From Ensifer adhaerens (GTDB lineage: Bacteria > Pseudomonadota > Alphaproteobacteria > Rhizobiales > Rhizobiaceae): a DNA stretch of 64,000 nt. The notes beneath the pieces were generated by a model. It was not told the DNA's origin. It made no database searches and was given only the letters and a program-made list of their open reading frames with translations. Below are positions 26,028-34,111 of the stretch, piece by piece. The first letter of the stretch is position 1, and each line of letters opens with the position of its first letter. Location of the stretch: contig NZ_CP015880.1 in the NCBI RefSeq assembly GCF_000697965.2, positions 1,922,001 through 1,986,000 on the forward strand, given 5' to 3'. Both the position numbers and the translations under genes were made by a program.

Positions 26028-26633
26028 TCACGCCCCTTCCTTCTCCCGCGAAAGCCCCAGCTGCCAGTGCAGCTCCATCAGCCCGCGCTTCAGCCAGGCG
26101 AGCTGCGGTTCCGGCATGGTGCGTAGCATCTCGTAGTCCATGATGCAGACGTTGAAGACAGTGGTCTTCACCTGCGGCCCGTCCGGCAGTTTCAAGAGCA
26201 CGCCTTCCAGCTCCATCATCCGGTTCGCCGCCTGGCGGGCGCCGCGGGCGCGCTCGGCGCTCGTCTCGCCGGCAAAACCCTTCACGTCGAACAGCGATTG
26301 GGCCCGCACGCTCGGGAAAGGAATGCCGGTGAGGCTGTAGTAACGCGCCATCTGCCGGCTGTATTCGTCGCCCGCCTCGCGCTCATGCGCCGTCAGCTTG
26401 CCGTCGAGGAACATGCGACCGAGCGTGTAGCCGGCAAAGGGGCTGGCAACATCGGCGTCGCGTCGGCCGGAAAAATGCATGCGCCGGCGCGCGTCCAGCG
26501 CCACGGAGCAGACCTCGCGCTCGCTTTCGCCATGCTTGATCTGCCCGCCCGGATAGCGCGCCACATTGGCCTTGCGCGGCCTGCCCGCCCGGCTGGCGCG
26601 CTTGATGCGGATGCGCTCTGCCTTGGATTTCAT
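26028..26633 (-). CDS. Phage-early-module protein, unknown
   Basis: 201 residues, ATG 26633 with AAAAGGAGAAG upstream. The N-terminus is highly basic (KSKAERIRIKRASRAGRPRK). It continues with an ordered helical region (FAGYTLGRMFLDGKLTAHER, DEYSRQMARYYSLTGIPFPS). No family recognised. It follows the DnaA-like gene on the same strand and likely belongs to the same transcript. Confidence 0.6.
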   Translation of the reverse strand: MKSKAERIRIKRASRAGRPRKANVARYPGGQIKHGESEREVCSVALDARRRMHFSGRRDADVASPFAGYTLGRMFLDGKLTAHEREAGDEYSRQMARYYSLTGIPFPSVRAQSLFDVKGFAGETSAERARGARQAANRMMELEGVLLKLPDGPQVKTTVFNVCIMDYEMLRTMPEPQLAWLKRGLMELHWQLGLSREKEGA

Positions 26634-26719
26634 GGTCTCTTCTCCTTTTGCAATCTGCATGTGCCCTCGCCCGCTGCATGTGTCTGCGGCCGCGGGCGGG
26701 ACTGAAATTCGTCGGAAAA

Positions 26720-27313
26720 TCAAAATGCCGGCGCGCCGATCCCGTCGGCACCGGCATTCGCGGGCAAGCGGCCCGGCTGCTGGGTCCGTCCGCGCCGCCG
26801 CGCATTGCCGGGCTCGCGCTTGTTGACGGCGTGCAGCACCGAGGTGTGGTCGCGCCGAAAGATCCGCCCGAGCGCCGGCAGCGATAGATCCGGACGCTCG
26901 TCGTAAACAGCGGTCATGCAGCGGTGCCGCGGCTCGACCAGCCGTCGCTCGCGGCCAACCCCGATGATGTCCTCGAAGCTGATCCCAGGATAGGCGCCAA
27001 GCACCTCCTCGATGATCGCCCGCACCGGCCGGCGGTTGAACAGATCGCTGTTTGCCGCGGCCGTGGCACCGCAGATCAGCCGCGCCTGCGAGAGGATGCG
27101 CGCCTCGGCATCGGCGAGCGCCAGTTCCAACTCCTGGATCCGGCTCGCCTGCGCCCGCACCTGAACGGCGACGATGCCGACGAGATCGTCGAGCGTCGCC
27201 GGTTTTGCAGCCGCGCTCCCCGCTTCGTCCCCCGAGAGCATCCTTTCCGCCGACCCTTCCGCTGCGCGGCCCGGTGCCTGTCCTGTCGTCAATTCAGTGC
27301 CTTCAGACCGCAT
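26720..27313 (-). CDS. Orphan DnaA domain IV-like DNA-binding protein
   Basis: 197 residues from ATG 27313. After a disordered N-terminus and a coiled-coil-like helix (QASRIQELELALADAEARIL), the C-terminal 90 residues match DnaA domain IV/Trp-repressor-like fold. Visible are VLGAYPGISFEDIIGVGRER, an MTAVYDERPDLSLPALGRIF segment and the DHTSVLHAVNK signature that contacts DnaA boxes. There is no AAA+ domain. It overlaps the upstream gene by 11 nt. It probably binds a phage or element replication origin, or interferes with host initiation. Confidence 0.75.
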   Translation of the reverse strand: MRSEGTELTTGQAPGRAAEGSAERMLSGDEAGSAAAKPATLDDLVGIVAVQVRAQASRIQELELALADAEARILSQARLICGATAAANSDLFNRRPVRAIIEEVLGAYPGISFEDIIGVGRERRLVEPRHRCMTAVYDERPDLSLPALGRIFRRDHTSVLHAVNKREPGNARRRGRTQQPGRLPANAGADGIGAPAF

Positions 27314-27980
27314 GGAAAGCCTCCCTCGAAACGGCTGGATTGAGATTTGCACGCTCGACGCCGGACACGAGCCAGTCGCGAAACGCATTCCGCGCCGCCG
27401 GATTTTGCGGGGCCGTATCATCCGGCTGCCTATCAGCTGCGCTTTCGGTCGGGACGTTCGCGCCTTGCGCCCGCCCGTCGGAGGAAACTGCATCCCGCCC
27501 GGCCTTCGCTGCCGCATGCGCCTGACGGAAGCTTTCGACCATCGCCCGCACCCGGCTGCGGCTTGCCGGCGATCGCCGATCGCGCGGCGTCAGCGCCGCA
27601 ACCATCTCGCGTTTGCGGGCAAGATCCGCCCTGAGACCCAGCGCCTCCGCCTTGGCGAGCGCTGCCAGCACCGGCGGCTTGGGTATCGTGCCGAGAAGCA
27701 CGTTGGGATTGGCGGCATAGTCGCCGCGGATCAGTTTCTGCGTCGCCGCCGAAAGCCCCGAGGCCGGCACGCCCGAAAGCGCGTAGTGGTAGACCGCAAT
27801 GATCTTCCTCGGCTCGATCGTCGGGGGCATGGTCATGCCGGCCGTCTGCATCGCATCGAGGCTGCGCAGCACCGCCGCCTCGTTGACGCAAGCCAGCCGC
27901 TCAGTGAGCGCGGTAATCTCCCGGCCCAAGGTCGAAAGCCGGGCCTCCGCCGGCGAAATCATCATCTCTGAATAGGTCAT
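27303..27980 (-). CDS. Early-module protein, unknown (replication-linked)
   Basis: 225 residues from ATG 27980. The first half is helical with a repeated Ala-rich pattern (ALTERLACVNEAAVLRSLDA; GLSAATQKLIRGDYAANPNV). KREMVAALTPRDRRSPASRS and a disordered tail follow. No family recognised. It sits between the DnaT-like gene (80-nt overlap) and the orphan DnaA domain gene, so it is likely part of the same replication set. Confidence 0.55.
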   Translation of the reverse strand: MTYSEMMISPAEARLSTLGREITALTERLACVNEAAVLRSLDAMQTAGMTMPPTIEPRKIIAVYHYALSGVPASGLSAATQKLIRGDYAANPNVLLGTIPKPPVLAALAKAEALGLRADLARKREMVAALTPRDRRSPASRSRVRAMVESFRQAHAAAKAGRDAVSSDGRAQGANVPTESAADRQPDDTAPQNPAARNAFRDWLVSGVERANLNPAVSREAFHAV

Positions 27981-28635
27981 TGTTCTCGTTTCCGTTCAGT
28001 TGGTTTTCGATTGTCTGCCTGCATTCCCGCTGATGGCGGGCAAAGGCGGTCTCGTGTGGCGGCGCTTGGGGGTGATGGCCGCGACGGGCCTGTCCGCCAC
28101 CGCGCAACCCGCGGCCGCCGGCATTGCGCATCCAGTTTCGCCAGGTGGCGGCCCAGTCGAGCTTGGTCGCATCGCGTCCGGATTTGGCGCGCCAGTAGTC
28201 GCGGAACTTGTCGAACTCGACGCCGGCCTCGGCCCGGCCGAAGCCGAGGCCGGCGGCAAAGTCCCAGTCGGGCTCGAAATCTTCAGGCAGCCGCATCGCC
28301 CGGCCGCTCCCGTTGCGCCGCGAGCCTGCCGCATCCGGAACGGCTGCAGCCGGAACCGGCCGGTCGGCGTCCCCACCCGGATTCGGGTCGGGAGAGTTAG
28401 TTTCTTTAGGGGGTGTGGGGGAGCTTTCTTTATCAGAGAGGGCACCGTCGGCCGTCACCGTGACATCGCGTGACGTCACGCGGGCCCGACGGCGCTGCTG
28501 CCTTTCGCGGTCGCCCGCCCGGCGGCGCTCGATCTCGGATACGTGCCCCGCCTCGGCAGCGCGCACGGCAGAAAGGATTATCTCGGGCGACGCGCCCGAT
28601 TGAACCAGGGCTTCGACGATTGCGGTAATGCGCAT
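27901..28635 (-). CDS. DnaT-like / phage replication protein
   Basis: 244 residues from ATG 28635. The N-terminal helical part (TAIVEALVQSGASPEIILSA) is followed by a basic stretch and a disordered linker. A DnaT C-terminal-like domain follows: LPEDFEPDWDFAAGLGFGRA, then FRDYWRAKSGRDATKLDWAA and TWRNWMRN. Such domains recruit helicase to ssDNA in phage and conjugative-element replication. The tail is His/Gln-rich. First gene of the minus-strand early set. Confidence 0.65.
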   Translation of the reverse strand: MRITAIVEALVQSGASPEIILSAVRAAEAGHVSEIERRRAGDRERQQRRRARVTSRDVTVTADGALSDKESSPTPPKETNSPDPNPGGDADRPVPAAAVPDAAGSRRNGSGRAMRLPEDFEPDWDFAAGLGFGRAEAGVEFDKFRDYWRAKSGRDATKLDWAATWRNWMRNAGGRGLRGGGQARRGHHPQAPPHETAFARHQRECRQTIENQLNGNENNDLFRDDDFAGGGPAFDLGPGDYRAH

Positions 28636-28639
28636 GCGC

Positions 28640-28828
28640 TCAAGCCCTCGCCGGCCGGGGGAAAGGAGAACGCACCACCTGGCGGGAGAAGACGCCCGCC
28701 ACCCGGCTTGGACGACGAAGCCCGGCCTTGGAACCGACGTCCCCGGTCGCCAGCCGCCCCGGAGTTTCGCGCGTCGGCAAAACCCCGCGCCCTCCCGGCG
28801 CCTTCCCTGTCAAATCATTGTCAGCCAT
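28640..28828 (-). CDS. Doubtful small early-module ORF
   Basis: 62 residues from ATG 28828 with GGGAAG upstream; stop 4 bp before the DnaT-like start. GGRGVLPTRETPGRLATGD is not recognised and composition is Arg/Gly-rich, so it may be spurious. Kept because a cro/cII-type small gene is expected at this position. Confidence 0.25.
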   Translation of the reverse strand: MADNDLTGKAPGGRGVLPTRETPGRLATGDVGSKAGLRRPSRVAGVFSRQVVRSPFPRPARA

Positions 28829-29359
28829 GCAGCTTCCCATGCCTTCCCCTTTGGCCGTGCCCATTGGCACGGCCATTCGTCGCGCCTGCCGCGCGCCCGC
28901 TTCCGATTGTTCTTCCCGTCACCGGCCAGTCGCCTCGCCGCCCACCGTCAGGCAAGCAGCCGGTCGCCTTCGCCGTCCCCTCCCGGTGTCAGGGGGGCCA
29001 CGCCTCCGCCGAAGGAGGCACTGCAACGGCCGAAACCCGTGACCTTGGCGCCGCCGGCACGCACTGGCTGCGCGCCGGCTGCTCTCCACCGACGTGGCGC
29101 ACGTCACCGACCACGGACCGTCATCGGCCCGCGTGGCAACCATGCGCCGGCGCGCCGGCATCGATTGGAAAAGCGAGAGGTCGCCGGGGAGGAAACGACG
29201 GCCTCTCGCCTGGACCACCGCACAAGATGCGGCGATCGATGCTGAATGCGCCCCCTGGTCGGCATCGGCTGAGACGGATCGATCATCCGCATCCAGTCCG
29301 CTTGCTGGCCCACTGGGCGCCGTGACGGTTGCTGCAGCGGTTTCTGCCGCTCATTTCCG
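28829..29359. other. Stretch without a confident gene
   Basis: Between the divergent early genes and the repressor. The composition is very GC-rich. Long open frames exist on both strands but have shadow-like Arg/Ala/Pro composition. No helix-turn-helix (Cro-like) gene could be found. Confidence 0.45.
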
Positions 29360-29388
29360 TTGACATCCTATTCATAGTAGGATTTCTT
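29360..29388 (+). promoter_or_regulatory. Repressor promoter with TCCTA operator
   Basis: TTGACA (29360-29365) is a perfect -35 box; the -10 is TCTTAT or nearby. Directly between them is a perfect inverted repeat ATCCTA-N7-TAGGAT (29365-29370, 29378-29383). A further ATCCTATT half-site is at 29408-29415. The S24 repressor starts at 29450, so autorepression is the simplest reading. Confidence 0.65.
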
Positions 29389-29449
29389 ATTGCCATCAAG
29401 AGGAAAAATCCTATTGGACGACGGAAACGGAATCTGGGATGCCAGTGCC

Positions 29450-30100
29450 ATGGACGAATTGCGCCACCTCATCCGGGAAGCAGTCGACGCGAAGAAGACG
29501 ACCTACAAGGATCTGTCGATCGCGATCGGGAAGAACCATGCCTATATCCAGCAGTTCGTGGAGCGGGAGACGCCGCGGGAACTGCGCGAGCGCGACGCCC
29601 GCGCGATCGTCGAGCTGATCCAGGGGGCTGCCGCCGCCGGCGAAGCCGCGCCCAGACGCGCGCCGGGTTTTGCGCCGCAGATCGTGCCCGGCGAGCAGCT
29701 CGTCGGCCATCGCGACCTGCCGATCTTTGCGGCCGCGCAAGGCGGCGACGGCCATGTGATCGTCACCTTCGATGCGGTCGAATATGTCAAGCGCCCGTCC
29801 GTGCTCGAGGGCGTCAAGGGCGCCTACGGTATCTACCTCACCGGCAGCTCGATGATCCCGGCCTATGAGCCGGGCGACATGGCGCTCGTCCACCCGCACC
29901 TGCCACCTACGCGCGACAAGGACGTGGTGCTCTACCACGTTCCCCCCGCCAACGATGCCGAGGCAATCATCAAGCGGCTCGTCTCGTTCAACGACCGCGA
30001 ATGGACGCTGAGGCAATACAACCCCTTCCTGGAGTTCACCGAAAGCCGGGTCGAATGGTCCTTCTGCCACCGTGTCGTCGGCAAATACAGCGCGCGGTAA
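29450..30100 (+). CDS. S24/LexA-type phage repressor
   Basis: 216 residues from ATG 29450. The N-terminal helix-turn-helix TTYKDLSIAIGKNHAYIQQF is atypical but recognisable. The C-terminal peptidase S24 domain has the Ser in GSSMIPAYEPGDMALV (Ser134) and Lys in EAIIKRLVSF (Lys175). The hinge reads FAAAQGGDG rather than the usual Ala-Gly cleavage pair, so self-cleavage needs testing. Expected to hold the early promoters off and respond to RecA. An earlier in-frame start at 29390 lies inside the operator region and was rejected. Confidence 0.82.
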   Translation: MDELRHLIREAVDAKKTTYKDLSIAIGKNHAYIQQFVERETPRELRERDARAIVELIQGAAAAGEAAPRRAPGFAPQIVPGEQLVGHRDLPIFAAAQGGDGHVIVTFDAVEYVKRPSVLEGVKGAYGIYLTGSSMIPAYEPGDMALVHPHLPPTRDKDVVLYHVPPANDAEAIIKRLVSFNDREWTLRQYNPFLEFTESRVEWSFCHRVVGKYSAR

Positions 30101-30277
30101 GCGGGGCGAGCACCACAAACAATCACAGGATTTTAAAGAGATTGAGCGGCAATCCGGTCGGGATCGCCGAGCAGCCGCCGCTTAGGTACGCCGCAATTTT
30201 TCAGCCCGCTCGTCGCGCTTTAAGTCTTTGATTTCTCGCCCATCGCCGCCGCAAACAGCACAAATAAGCGAGTTGCC

Positions 30278-30658
30278 TTAGTCGGAACACCGATCGACCA
30301 AGGCCTGAAAAGCAGCGTCAACCGCTGTCCGAGGGCTGGTTGCGACCACCCAGATCGGATCGGCCGCAGCGACGACCCTATCACCGGAACCACCAAGGTC
30401 AGCCGCCCGAACCGCCTCGAAAATGGCGCAGGCGCGCTTGCTCCTGCGATTGTACGCAAGCTCGAACATGGCCTCCGGAGGCCCGGCAGGATCGGCAAAC
30501 ACCTGCACGACATAGGCCCGAAATCCGCGCCTGTCGTCGCAAAAATTGATCTGTCGCAGGAGAACGGGGCTCAACTCGGCCTCGTCAACCGGAATGGGCG
30601 AAGACCAATATTGACCGGTAGACGGCTCGCCGCTTGCACGACTGTCGACGGACATCAT
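30278..30658 (-). CDS. Hypothetical protein
   Basis: 126 residues from ATG 30658 (GGGAGG 6 nt upstream; ATG 30655 equally possible). The core (INFCDDRRGFRAYVVQVFAD, EAMFELAYNRRSKRACAIFE, then DPIWVVATSPRTAVDAAFQA) looks like a compact alpha/beta domain. No family recognised. It is convergent with the repressor gene. Confidence 0.55.
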   Translation of the reverse strand: MMSVDSRASGEPSTGQYWSSPIPVDEAELSPVLLRQINFCDDRRGFRAYVVQVFADPAGPPEAMFELAYNRRSKRACAIFEAVRAADLGGSGDRVVAAADPIWVVATSPRTAVDAAFQALVDRCSD

Positions 30659-30805
30659 TTCACGCCTCCCAACGTTGCGCGACGACATTACCACGGCGCA
30701 CCCGGCTCGTAACCAATGAACATTGAGTGGCGCCCAAGCGGTGAGCGCCTTCTCGACCGCTCACGGATGTGACCGTTACGGGCCACCCCTGCCCGGCGAC
30801 AGCCG

Positions 30806-31054
30806 TCACGCCGCCATCGCCTCCTCGATCTCCGTGGGCAGGTCGCCGATCGTAAAGAGCACCCTGGCATCCTCGAACTCACCGGTCGCCAGGTCGCCCG
30901 AGCGGCTGAAGGCAATCACCCCCACCTTGGTCGCCGCGAGCCTTTCGGCCAGCCGCTGGGCATGCTCGGGTCCGGTCGCCTGCACCGGATCGTCGGCGAG
31001 AAATGCGCCGCGGCTCCCCAGTGTGAAGCTCTGAACGACGAAGTAGGTGATCAT
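30806..31054 (-). CDS. Small conserved-looking protein (MITYFVVQSF type)
   Basis: 82 residues from ATG 31054 with AAAGGAG 7 nt upstream. MITYFVVQSFTLGSRGAFLA, then EHAQRLAERLAATKVGVIAF and a C-terminal DLPTEIEEAMAA. I recognise this pattern from short rhizobial hypotheticals near phage-derived genes but no function is known. It is divergent from the 31.3 kb operon. Confidence 0.6.
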   Translation of the reverse strand: MITYFVVQSFTLGSRGAFLADDPVQATGPEHAQRLAERLAATKVGVIAFSRSGDLATGEFEDARVLFTIGDLPTEIEEAMAA

Positions 31055-31177
31055 CCCATGCTCCTTTTCCGCCACCTGGAATGGCGGCCCCACAGTGGCG
31101 CAATCACGCGAACAAAACAAGAACAAACAGGGCGTCATCGACAACTTGAACAAGGCAATTCCTGCCGGCAGTGTTTT

Positions 31178-31211
31178 TCCTATTGACTGGCAGATAGGAT
31201 TTTTCCTATAT
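31178..31211 (+). promoter_or_regulatory. Promoter with paired TCCTAT operators
   Basis: TTGACT (31183-31188) and CTATAT (31206-31211) are spaced 17 bp. Three half-sites overlap them: TCCTAT 31178-31183, ATAGGA 31194-31199 and TCCTAT 31204-31209. The last two form a perfect ATAGGA-TTTT-TCCTAT palindrome. The same TCCTA half-site marks the repressor's own promoter at 29.36 kb. Confidence 0.65.
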
Positions 31212-31295
31212 CTACATCAGAAACACAGCCGGAGGGGCCGACAGGGAACCCGCGAAGGGTGTTCCAGTGCGCACCTCGAACAGACGAGGTGAACG

Positions 31296-31727
31296 ATGTC
31301 GGATGCGATCTCCGTGGACGCCGCAACGGCGATGAGCGCAGCACCCTTTCTAAAGCGCCGAGAAATCATTCTCGCCATGATGACGCTCGGTGCCGGCACC
31401 TTCTGCAACGAGACCGACACGACGGGCACCACCTACCGAACCGCAGCCGACTGGCTCGATGTGCATGACGGCGAGCATGTGGAGCGGCTAATCCGCTTCG
31501 ATCTCGACGCGCTTCACGGCGAAGATGTTACCGAGACCGTCGCCGATGCCTGGCTGAACGGTTTCGAGCAGAGCCCCGAGCAGGAACACAGACTGCCCGC
31601 TTTCGTGCGAACGTCGCAGGCATGGGAACGCTGGTGCGCCGATTTCAGCGCGCAGTGCGCGCCTTTCGGCCAAACCGCCCACGGCACCCTCAACCACCGC
31701 CAGCAGTTCGGAACCAGCCTGCGATGA
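31296..31727 (+). CDS. Operator-controlled early protein, unknown
   Basis: 143 residues. FLKRREIILAMMTLGAGTFC suggests a short helix-turn-helix-like or hydrophobic region. The rest is acidic (DVHDGEHVERLIRFDLDALH), with WCADFSAQC near the end. Not recognised. Only 85 bp from the TCCTAT promoter and coupled by ATGA overlap to the next gene. In a lysogen it would be repressed; candidates are an antirepressor or cII-like function. Confidence 0.6.
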   Translation: MSDAISVDAATAMSAAPFLKRREIILAMMTLGAGTFCNETDTTGTTYRTAADWLDVHDGEHVERLIRFDLDALHGEDVTETVADAWLNGFEQSPEQEHRLPAFVRTSQAWERWCADFSAQCAPFGQTAHGTLNHRQQFGTSLR

Positions 31728-31915
31728 CCGTCACGCTCGACAGATCCGCCCTCTTTGCAGCCATCGAAGCCTTCTGGGAAACCGAAGGCGGCAACGATCG
31801 CGGCATCGAGGCGGCGATTTCGGCTTACCTGCAGCGCCAGGGGCTCACCACCTTCGACGGCATGGCGACGCGCAAACGCGCCACGCTCGCCGCCACCACC
31901 GCCCGGCCCGCCTGA
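31724..31915 (+). CDS. Small protein coupled to the 31.3 kb gene
   Basis: 63 residues from ATG 31724, which overlaps the upstream stop (ATGA). VTLDRSALFAAIEAFWETEG and DRGIEAAISAYLQRQGLTTF form a helical domain. No family recognised. It is under the TCCTAT promoter with its partner. Confidence 0.55.
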   Translation: MTVTLDRSALFAAIEAFWETEGGNDRGIEAAISAYLQRQGLTTFDGMATRKRATLAATTARPA

Positions 31916-32007
31916 CCTTCGCCTGCCCGGACGCCCCCACACGCCCAATATTGGCAAATTTGCGAACATGCTAATAGACAGCAAAGGCATCGCGGAGGAG
32001 ACAGTCC

Positions 32008-32412
32008 ATGCCAAGGCTTGCGCAACTCTATTTCAAGACCGCAATCATCTTTCTGATCATCGGCCTCTGCATGGGCCTGCACATGGCGATCAGCCAGGAC
32101 CATGCAGCAACGCCGGCCCATGCCCATACGAACCTGCTCGGCTGGGTGACGATGGCGATCTTCGGCATCTATTACGCGCTCAACCCGGCCAAGGCCGAGC
32201 GGCGGCTCGCGCTGATCCAGTATTATGTCTACACGTCAGGCGTCGCGGTGCTCGTGCCCTCGCTCTATCTGATGACGACAGGCAGGCCCGAGATCGAGCC
32301 CATCGTTGCCGCCGCGTCGATCGTCGCCTTCCTCGGCGTGCTGCTATTTGCCGTGGTGATCTTCAGCAGCGCTGAAAGTCCCGCGCGCGCCAGCACCGCC
32401 CCATCGCGGTAG
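32008..32412 (+). CDS. Four-helix membrane protein (haem-copper oxidase-like)
   Basis: 134 residues, four hydrophobic segments: FKTAIIFLIIGLCMGLHMAI, NLLGWVTMAIFGIYYALNPA, YYVYTSGVAVLVPSLYLMTT and AAASIVAFLGVLLFAVVIFS. HAHTNLLGW with closely spaced His recalls a mini subunit-I of cbb3-type oxidases. It lacks the full ligand set, so a role in haem/NO sensing or scaffolding is only a guess. Preceded by GGAGG. Confidence 0.6.
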   Translation: MPRLAQLYFKTAIIFLIIGLCMGLHMAISQDHAATPAHAHTNLLGWVTMAIFGIYYALNPAKAERRLALIQYYVYTSGVAVLVPSLYLMTTGRPEIEPIVAAASIVAFLGVLLFAVVIFSSAESPARASTAPSR

Positions 32413-32447
32413 GTAGGCCGCTGCAGCCCGGGGCACCTCGTATCGCG

Positions 32448-32600
32448 TCACTTCGATGTCGATTTCAGCACGCGATGGGTCGCATCGTCCAGCGCATGGC
32501 CGGTTTCGACACCGTCCTGCCGAAAGCCGCGCGCCGTGTTGGCGCAAGCCGAAAGCACAAGCACCGCCAGGCACAGGAACGTCAGCATCGCCTTTGACAT
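32448..32600 (-). CDS. Entericidin A/B-like lipoprotein
   Basis: 50 residues from ATG 32600. Signal MSKAMLTFLCLAVLVLSAC with lipobox LSAC, then ANTARGFRQDGVETGHALDD. This is the EcnA/EcnB pattern (NT..G.G.D). Entericidins are small envelope lipoproteins; in enterobacteria they form an antidote/bacteriolytic pair, but rhizobia usually carry single stand-alone copies. Confidence 0.75.
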   Translation of the reverse strand: MSKAMLTFLCLAVLVLSACANTARGFRQDGVETGHALDDATHRVLKSTSK

Positions 32601-32922
32601 GATCGTCTCCGTCTTTTCCCCAATCGGAAATGAAGCTCCGACCGGCAAAGTCAATCGATAGCCTTGAAAACCGACCCGTGAAGCGACCACAGGGGCGCGC
32701 CTGCCCGCCCGTGCGCGGGCCACTTTATTTTGGCAACCGTACCAGAATCAGCGAATCCGGCCTTTCCCGCTCCGGCGGATGCACGTTAGCTTCCGTACCG
32801 CGCAGTACGTTCTTTCTGGACTGCGCTTCCCCGCACCCCGAGCCATTTTGGGTGCCTGCTTGCCCCGCCCTCGTGCGGGGCTCTTTCTTTCTAGGGGCCT
32901 GCCGGGTCGTTACCAACCGGTC
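32601..32922. other. Gene-free stretch with GC hairpins
   Basis: It contains GCCCCGC-N6-GCGGGGC (32862-32868, 32875-32881) followed by TCTTTCTTTC, and a weaker GCCCGC/GCGGGC hairpin near 32702. No gene is seen. Confidence 0.5.
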
Positions 32923-33336
32923 TCAATCAACCTTGAACACTGCGTCGCCGACGAAGACGATGACATATTGTCCGCCCTCACCCTCACGCGCCCAGCCCTG
33001 CAGCACCGCTGCATAGGGTGCGCGCTTCCAGGCGTCCGGATGATCCGGATCGACGAGAACCGTGACCTGCGGTCCCTGACGATAGATCATCATATGCGAA
33101 CGCGCCGGATCCCACGCCTCGCCCAACTTCTCGTCCGTACGCCAGAGACAGAGAAAGTCACGGCAAAGCTGCGGCCGGTCCTCATAGATCCGGCATCCCG
33201 CACCCGTGCAATGCCGACACCAGGCATTGGCCGGCTTCTCCAGCGCATCGATATCCGGCAGGCGGCAGCAGAGCGTGCAGGTGCCGCAGGCGCGCTCGGC
33301 GAGCGGGGTGGCGTTGAAATCGGAAAGTGCGGTCAT
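32923..33336 (-). CDS. YkgJ-family cysteine cluster protein
   Basis: 137 residues. The metal-binding cluster is clear: CGTCTLCCRLPDI (CxxCxxCC), AWCRHC, GCRIYEDRPQLCRDFLC. It continues to a hydrophobic C-terminal strand VIVFVGDAVF. Zn/Fe-S-binding members of this family are widespread and of unknown role. The start ATG 33336 lies 11 residues before the cluster, as is usual. Confidence 0.85.
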   Translation of the reverse strand: MTALSDFNATPLAERACGTCTLCCRLPDIDALEKPANAWCRHCTGAGCRIYEDRPQLCRDFLCLWRTDEKLGEAWDPARSHMMIYRQGPQVTVLVDPDHPDAWKRAPYAAVLQGWAREGEGGQYVIVFVGDAVFKVD

Positions 33337-33473
33337 GCGGCGAGGTCTATCACCGTGCCCGGCCGCAAGGAAACCCGCAAAACTTCGACGTTACCCGACC
33401 GCCGACGCCGAACGATTGCCGACGCCGGCCTATGTGAGAGAACGATCGCGATCGTCATGCGACCGCCCAGCCG

Positions 33474-33824
33474 TTATCCGATGCGCGGACAGCCGCTGCG
33501 GTTCGCCAGATAGATCCGGGCATATTGGCCGCGCCGGGTTTCGCCTTCAACGACGATCCGGTTGCGGCTCATGGCGGCAATTTCTGGATCGCGCAGCCCG
33601 GCGCGATAGGCCCGGCGCAACGCCTGACCGGTGCTGCAGCCGCGCGGGCGAACGTAATCTTCGTCGTCATAGCGCCGCTCGCGACGGAAGTCGTCGCCGT
33701 AATAATCCCGGTCCCGGCCGATATAGAGGTCGAGTGATTGCGCCGGCGAGACGGCCGGCATTGCAGTGACCGATCCCGCGGCCACCAGGGCCGCCATCAA
33801 TAGCTTGCTCATCACGCTTGTCAT
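33474..33824 (-). CDS. Secreted small protein
   Basis: 116 residues from ATG 33824. Signal SKLLMAALVAAGSVTAMP, cleaved near SPAQS. The mature part starts with a Tyr/Arg/Asp-rich run (RDRDYYGDDFRRERRYDDED), then CSTGQALRRAYRAGLRDPEI and ARIYLANRSGCPRIG. The two Cys may pair. A common rhizobial secreted hypothetical; function unknown. Confidence 0.7.
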   Translation of the reverse strand: MTSVMSKLLMAALVAAGSVTAMPAVSPAQSLDLYIGRDRDYYGDDFRRERRYDDEDYVRPRGCSTGQALRRAYRAGLRDPEIAAMSRNRIVVEGETRRGQYARIYLANRSGCPRIG

Positions 33825-34111
33825 GTCTGCCTCCTCCACTTCTTGGCGCATCAGCGCGAACGTGGATGAAGGAGAAACAGGATAGCGGCCAAAAAGTTTC
33901 GCAGAAAACGCTTTGACGTCAGGCTGCGCACCAGTGCCGACCCGCTTGAATGCCGCCTTTTGCGATTGAAGGATACCCGCAGAAACTGTAGCAGCCGGGC
34001 GCACTCCACGTGTGCGAGCCACTCGACACAGCGATTTTCGCTCCCCATATCCGTGCGATCGTATGGATTGCCACGCCTGTGCTTTTGATTTAGTCCGGGT
34101 TCATATTGTTT

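Noticed and set aside
28543..29325. 260-codon plus-strand frame upstream of the repressor
   Set aside because: Arg/Pro/Ala shadow composition, no ribosome site, overlaps the DnaT-like gene start.
32862..32891. Strong plus-strand terminator
   Set aside because: There is no plus-strand gene immediately before it; listed only as part of the gene-free stretch.
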